The position numbers and the translations under genes were made by a program. From positions 1 to 9,359 of the forward strand of contig JAMIFN010000081.1 of assembly GCA_035906235.1 (NCBI GenBank): DNA of 9,359 nt. Reading direction: 5' to 3'. Under the pieces are notes generated by a model. It was not told the DNA's origin. It did not search any database and was given only the letters and a program-made list of their open reading frames with translations. This stretch comes from JAMIFN01 sp035906235 (GTDB taxonomy: Bacteria; Pseudomonadota; Gammaproteobacteria; Burkholderiales; Burkholderiaceae_C). Shown here one piece after another: positions 6,068 to 9,359 of the stretch (the stretch's first letter is position 1; every line of letters starts with the position of its first letter).

Positions 6068-7202
6068 AAGATTGTTCCAACTTGTGCAGGTCTGCAATTT
6101 TTAGATTATCTAGGTAGCTGCTGGCTTTGGTTAGCGTAATTCGACGCGCATTCATCGCATCCAAAACCGTGCGCACATAACCATCGCCAAAAATATGGCG
6201 AGGTTCACGATTGCGATAGGCACGGCTACCACCTTCTTTTATAGGTGCAGCCTGTCTTTCGCTCCAATGCCTGTATTCCGCATAGATAGCATGAGGCAAG
6301 CGCCCAGCATCCGCAAGTCGCCTCAAAATCATCTCAACACTAACCCCCCAAGCCTTACGGTGCGGCTCTAGCCAAGCATCTAAACTGGCAACATCAGCGG
6401 GGCGGTGGCTATCGTCAATTCCGCTTAAAAAACGGTCTGGCACTAAAAGATAGCCCGCAAACGCATTCGCCTCTTGCTCCTTGCCCGTTTTGGCATACAA
6501 AGCCGCCACATCATCAATCCAGCTCTGACGGTGTAAAAGCAAATGCCCCAACTCATGCATCAAAGTAAAGCTCTGCCGTGTCTCGGCATCTTGCTTTTTG
6601 ATCACAATCACTGGGCAGTCATCGTAGTAAAGTGAAAAGCCAGAAATGAGACTGTCTTTGGGAATTTGCCAATCGCCGTTATAGCCATTGCTGCGGAACA
6701 CCAAAATCCCACGCGCTTCAACTGCTTGGCGATAGCTGTCGAAATCATTGTTAGCGCCCAGCCCCAGCCACTCCCTTGCACGATTGGCCGCCGCTTGCAT
6801 GCTCAAGCCTTGAAGATCAGGCGGTGTAAAGCACACTCGCTCTGAGGGGTCAAGGTCTTCCTGTAATGCCAAAAACACCTCGCGCTGCCGCTCTGTGCGC
6901 GCAATCAACAACCGCAAGCGGCGTGTCAATTCGGTTTTTTGATTGCGCAAAGTACGAAACTGCGCTGAATGCGCTCGCTCCTCATCCACAGGCCCTTGCG
7001 CCATAAAAAACAAAACACCACGGCCAAAAAAATCAGCCAATTTGCGTAACTGAGCAAAGCTCAAACCCAACTCACCAGCCATGACTTTGTTAAAGCGGGC
7101 AGGAGCCATACCCAACTCTTGGGCGAGCGCATCCCGCGTTATGCCATAGTCGGCACAACACCAGTCAATGCGTTCCAAGTTGATTGATTCGATTTGCTCC
7201 AT
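6054..7202 (-). CDS. XRE-HTH / ImmA-IrrE metallopeptidase (putative antitoxin)
   Basis: A 382-residue COG2856-type protein. Residues about 9-63 form an XRE-like helix-turn-helix (DALAQELGMAPARFNKVMAG at 24-43). The ImmA/IrrE zinc peptidase domain carries HELGH (216-220) with a downstream glutamate, E244 in EANAFAGYLLVP, as the likely third zinc ligand. Zinc ligands and catalytic E217 are intact, so it should be an active peptidase. Proteins of this build repress genes and can relieve repression by cleavage; in partnership with a PIN-like protein they are proposed antitoxins. ATG 7202 is used: it fits the family N-terminus and lies right at the predicted transcription start, with no Shine-Dalgarno visible. 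The DNA of this gene and the next is visibly more A/T-rich than hsdR or the + strand genes, suggesting separate acquisition. It may autoregulate through the CTGTACAG palindrome upstream. Confidence 0.85.
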   Translation of the reverse strand: MEQIESINLERIDWCCADYGITRDALAQELGMAPARFNKVMAGELGLSFAQLRKLADFFGRGVLFFMAQGPVDEERAHSAQFRTLRNQKTELTRRLRLLIARTERQREVFLALQEDLDPSERVCFTPPDLQGLSMQAAANRAREWLGLGANNDFDSYRQAVEARGILVFRSNGYNGDWQIPKDSLISGFSLYYDDCPVIVIKKQDAETRQSFTLMHELGHLLLHRQSWIDDVAALYAKTGKEQEANAFAGYLLVPDRFLSGIDDSHRPADVASLDAWLEPHRKAWGVSVEMILRRLADAGRLPHAIYAEYRHWSERQAAPIKEGGSRAYRNREPRHIFGDGYVRTVLDAMNARRITLTKASSYLDNLKIADLHKLEQSYAGV

Positions 7203-7237
7203 CGTTTCATTGTATCGGTGCAGCTAAATCTGTACAG
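7202..7237 (-). promoter_or_regulatory. Predicted promoter and palindromic operator of the XRE-DUF4411 pair
   Basis: On the - strand, TGTACA (7236-7231, 4 of 6 with TTGACA) and TACAAT (7214-7209, 5 of 6 with TATAAT) lie 16 bp apart. The predicted start falls about at the ATG (7202), which would give a leaderless message. A perfect 8-bp palindrome, CTGTACAG (7230-7237), covers the -35 box and is a natural binding site for the XRE domain. The call rests on sequence match only. Confidence 0.45.
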
Positions 7238-7247
7238 CAGCGCACTG

Positions 7248-7320
7248 CAGCGCCCCGCCAAAGGTTTGGGAGTTCATCTGGCGCGGCGATTTTGCGCTGG
7301 GTGAGGGATGCTTGGGTTTT
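7248..7320 (-). pseudogene. Decayed 3' end of a second hsdS copy
   Basis: This stretch is homologous to the 3' end of the intact hsdS (7563 to about 7656) in the same orientation. CAGCGCCCCGCCAAAGG plus TTTGG (7248-7269) matches CAGTGCCCCACTAAAGG plus CTTGG (7563-7584) at 18 of 22 positions, all differences being transitions. Further on, GCGCGGCGATTTTGCG is shared exactly (7281-7296 and 7612-7627). The remnant lacks about 17 nt in the middle (a frameshift) and about 6 nt near 7314, and the TAG stop is CAG here. Its residual peptide reads ASLTQRKIAA, as in hsdS residues 382-392. It is non-functional. It ends where the dispersed element begins, marking a recombination border in the operon. Confidence 0.75.
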
Positions 7321-7486
7321 CGTTGGGGGCTAGGCCGGGTCTCGCCCCGGCGGGCGACTGGCTTTCTTGCCCGCGCAAGAAAGTCAGCAAAGAAAGCGTG
7401 CTGCGCAGCTTATGCCGTGGAACTCGCCCTCGCGCCTGTATCACGGCTACAGGCGCTGCGCTCAAACAACCACGGCAAGTCAGATG
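7321..7486. repeat. Structured dispersed element, full copy
   Basis: A gene-free stretch with several nested perfect stems. CTGGCTTTCTTGC (7358-7370) pairs with 7375-7387 through 13 bp (one G-U) around a 4-nt loop. GCGCCTGTA (7432-7440) pairs with TACAGGCGC (7448-7456). TGCCGTGG (7413-7420) pairs with CCACGGCA (7470-7477) and encloses the previous stem. GCCGGG (7334-7339) pairs with CCCGGC (7346-7351). The sequence resembles an intergenic repeat I recall from Comamonadaceae, often mis-annotated as small proteins containing CRGCLSAAPVA. One end recurs exactly at 5384-5422. The outer limits are approximate. Confidence 0.65.
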
Positions 7487-7510
7487 GGGACATAAGCCCA
7501 ATATGACAAA

Positions 7511-7538
7511 ACCATTTCGGTGACTGCACCGAAATGGT
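7511..7538 (-). terminator. Perfect 12-bp hairpin after hsdS, likely terminator
   Basis: ACCATTTCGGTG (7511-7522) and CACCGAAATGGT (7527-7538) form a perfect 12-bp stem with a 4-nt loop, 21 nt beyond the hsdS stop. On the - strand the stem runs into TTTTGTCAT when the last stem T is counted, a short and imperfect T-tract. It would end the hsdM-hsdS message before the toxin-antitoxin pair. A protein-binding palindrome is the alternative, since the arms are unusually perfect and not G/C-rich. Confidence 0.55.
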
Positions 7539-7559
7539 GGGTGCAACTGAGCTGCCCGC

Positions 7560-8789
7560 CTACAGTGCCCCACTAAAGGCTTGGTGCAGCAGGGATTGTT
7601 TCAGCGCATCCAGCGCGGCGATTTTGCGTTGGGTAAGGGATGCTAGGGCTTGGGTTTGTTCGCGCAGGGTGTCGAGCTTTGAAACGACTTTCGCTTGCTC
7701 ATCGATTGCAGCAGGGTAGCTGATATTGAAGCTCTGAAGCTGCGCTTTGGTGATGGCTTGCCTTGTCGAGCCGCCTTCATCGCCTGTCTGTAGCAGCTTG
7801 TTTTTGTAAAGCGGAGAGATAAGCAGGTAGTGCAGAAACTTCGGCAGCAAATCTCCCGCGCGAGGGCGGATGATCGAAACATGTTGATTCACTCGCGCAG
7901 GCAATACATCGTCAGGAACAATGGTGCAGCGTGCTACTGATGCACCTGTGATGTTGAGCAAAACATCATTTTTTTGAAGCTCGACATTAGACAGATCATC
8001 CGCCTGTGCCGCATCCAAAAAGGCCAGCTTTTCGTACTTGAAAGCGTAGTCGTGAACATTGAGGCTTCGAATCAGCGAAATGCCCGTGGCTTGGTATGAC
8101 TCCGCGCCACCTCTTGGCGTAGCGCCACTGCCTATTTTTGTCGTAAGCGTTTGTAAATTGTTTTTCACCCACCCATCCCCCCGCTGCGAAAAGACGGCTT
8201 GCAAGTGGCTGTCAAACACGGCGCGGGCGTTTTGCAGGTTTTGCTCGGCGTGTGCTCTGGCCGTGGCGATGGCGGCAAAGGCCTGGTCAAGGATGGCGAC
8301 GATGCGCTGTTGTTCGGGGAGTGGGGGATATGGAATAGAAAAACGCTGAAGATCATCAAATTTCAGGTTGTTAATATTCGCGCCGTCTGAAAGACCTGCA
8401 ATGAAGTCTTTGTAGTCAGAAGATGTCATTCGGTAGAAAAGATATTTTGGTTGCAGCTCTGGGCAAGGTGTGACCATGCCCATAAAGCCTCCAAACGCAT
8501 ATCCATAGTCTTCGTCAATGAAGGCCACTTTCCCAAGATGACTTTTGCTGCCACTCGCAGTACATATCATCAGCGAGCCTACTTTTACCTTTTTGCTTGC
8601 AGGAACGACTACCTTTTCATTGATGTATTTCAGTTCTGAGAAATCCAGCAGGTTGGTTGCCAAGTCTATGTTTGTTGCGCGTAAAACGATGTTTTCAGAC
8701 ACATCCACTTCATCCGACTTGGCATAAGTCAGCCCGCGTTGAAATTCGCATACATCCCCAAGCGTCTTAGTCTCCCACCCCACCTTCAC
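7560..8789 (-). CDS. hsdS: Type I restriction-modification specificity subunit
   Basis: A 409-residue specificity subunit that decides which split DNA sequence the complex methylates or cuts. Two target-recognition domains are seen, at about residues 1-153 and 206-357. Each is followed by a conserved spacer: IPYPPLPEQQRIVAILDQAF (152-171) and the helical stretch to about 200, then ISYPAAIDEQAKVVSKLDTL (356-375) and the final helix ending LLHQAFSGAL. The length is normal and the frame intact, so it should be functional. The start is GTG 8789, with AGGGG (8800-8796) 6 nt upstream. The GTG overlaps the hsdM stop in a GTGA arrangement (4 nt), so the two are translationally coupled. The recognition sequence cannot be read from the protein. 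A decayed copy of its 3' end lies downstream at 7248-7320. Confidence 0.93.
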   Translation of the reverse strand: MKVGWETKTLGDVCEFQRGLTYAKSDEVDVSENIVLRATNIDLATNLLDFSELKYINEKVVVPASKKVKVGSLMICTASGSKSHLGKVAFIDEDYGYAFGGFMGMVTPCPELQPKYLFYRMTSSDYKDFIAGLSDGANINNLKFDDLQRFSIPYPPLPEQQRIVAILDQAFAAIATARAHAEQNLQNARAVFDSHLQAVFSQRGDGWVKNNLQTLTTKIGSGATPRGGAESYQATGISLIRSLNVHDYAFKYEKLAFLDAAQADDLSNVELQKNDVLLNITGASVARCTIVPDDVLPARVNQHVSIIRPRAGDLLPKFLHYLLISPLYKNKLLQTGDEGGSTRQAITKAQLQSFNISYPAAIDEQAKVVSKLDTLREQTQALASLTQRKIAALDALKQSLLHQAFSGAL

Positions 8790-9359
8790 AGCAAGCCCCT
8801 GATGGTTTGCAAGGCGGCGGCGCTTTGGGCATCTAACTGGGCGATTTCTTCCAATATGGCTTGCGGGCTGCGGTGTGCCACGGCTTGGCCACCATTGGGG
8901 TTTTTGACCGAGAGGTCGTAGCTGCTGGCATCCAAACTGGCGGCATCGACTGTCCAGCTTTTGGGCGAATCGGCAAAGGTTTTTTGCAGCGCCACAAATT
9001 CAGCCAAATCGGCATCGTTTAAGGGGTTGGTTTTGCCGAGGTTGCGCCCGGGGTCGAGCTGGTAGTACCAAGTTTTGCGGGTGGGCGCGCCTTTTTCAAA
9101 AAACAGCACCACGGTTTTGACGCCCGCGCCTTGAAAGGTGCCGCCGGGGCAGTCGAGCACGGTGTGCAGGTTGCAACTTTCTAGCAAGAGTTTGCGCAAG
9201 GCGGTGCTGGCGTTGTCGGTGTTGCTCAAAAAAGTGTTTTTGATGACGATGGCAGCCCTGCCCCCGGCTTTGAGCGATTTGACGAAGTGCTGCAAGAAGA
9301 GGAAGGCGGTTTCGCCCGTTTTGATGGGGAAGTTTTGCTGCACTTCGGCGCGTTCTTTG
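8786..9359 (-). CDS. hsdM: Type I DNA adenine methyltransferase, C-terminal part
   Basis: The last 190 or so codons of the modification subunit, which methylates adenine in the HsdS-defined site using S-adenosylmethionine. The frame is open to the window edge, so the gene is cut off and the catalytic NPPY/F and cofactor-binding motifs lie outside. Visible signature stretches are TGETAFLFLQHFVKSLKAGG (26 residues before the edge of the Rossmann core), GRAAIVIKNTFLSN, LLLESCNLHTVLDCPGGTFQ and GVKTVVLFFEKG, all typical of the C-terminal half of HsdM. The tail is helical and carries the HsdS contact region in known systems. The GTG at 9343 is an internal valine, not a start. Its stop overlaps the hsdS start by 4 nt. 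Confidence 0.9.
   Translation of the reverse strand, partial: KERAEVQQNFPIKTGETAFLFLQHFVKSLKAGGRAAIVIKNTFLSNTDNASTALRKLLLESCNLHTVLDCPGGTFQGAGVKTVVLFFEKGAPTRKTWYYQLDPGRNLGKTNPLNDADLAEFVALQKTFADSPKSWTVDAASLDASSYDLSVKNPNGGQAVAHRSPQAILEEIAQLDAQSAAALQTIRGLL

Noticed and set aside
6068..6097. TTG start at 6097 for the PIN-like gene
   Set aside because: It increases the overlap with the upstream gene and moves the first catalytic aspartate away from the N-terminus; ATG 6067 fits better.
7274..7573. 99-codon frame on the - strand through the structured element
   Set aside because: It covers the stems, the hsdS remnant and the end of hsdS in another frame; the peptide is the usual artefact of this element.
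9341..9343. GTG at 9343 as the start of hsdM
   Set aside because: The frame stays open to the window edge with family-like residues before it, so the gene simply continues beyond the window.

Overview
The window is high-GC DNA that looks like a member of the order Burkholderiales, most likely Comamonadaceae. This rests on the RpfE-like/phosphoglycerate-mutase-like gene type and on a dispersed intergenic element that I recall from that family; species and replicon cannot be read from the sequence. Two unrelated parts meet here: a short housekeeping-like pair on the + strand (93-1535) and a type I restriction-modification locus with passenger genes on the - strand (1793-9359), converging on a repeat-filled gap (1536-1792).

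+ strand: a heptamer tandem repeat (17-54), a four-helix DUF2214-type membrane protein (93-563) and, 3 nt downstream, an RpfE-like/PGM-like protein (567-1535). The second gene ends inside a 13-bp tandem repeat that contains its stop codon. The gap then holds a CCCTCCCCC/GGGGGAGGG hairpin, a pair of inverted REP-like units, and an inverted near-copy of a 30-bp segment that also lies inside the coding sequence at 661-690.

- strand, in order of transcription: hsdM (3' part only, runs off the window), hsdS (overlapping hsdM by 4 nt), a perfect 12-bp hairpin, a structured dispersed element (7321-7486), a decayed copy of the hsdS 3' end (7248-7320), an XRE-ImmA/IrrE metallopeptidase gene and an overlapping DUF4411 PIN-like gene (together a toxin-antitoxin-like pair), a regulatory gap, a class II Fic AMP-transferase gene, and hsdR starting 1 nt after the fic stop.

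Together these make an EcoEI-like (type I-B-like) restriction system whose modification/specificity genes are physically and probably transcriptionally split from its nuclease gene. hsdR appears to be expressed from the fic promoter. That promoter carries four TTGCGACA-type sites spaced by 30, 20 and 20 bp, one inside the -35/-10 spacer and one over the predicted start point. The toxin-antitoxin-like pair lies between two identical 39-bp copies of part of the dispersed element and next to the hsdS remnant, so it looks like a cassette that entered or was reshuffled within an hsd operon. The individual gene families are known. The most unusual parts are the phased operator cluster controlling fic-hsdR and the recombination scars around the toxin-antitoxin cassette.
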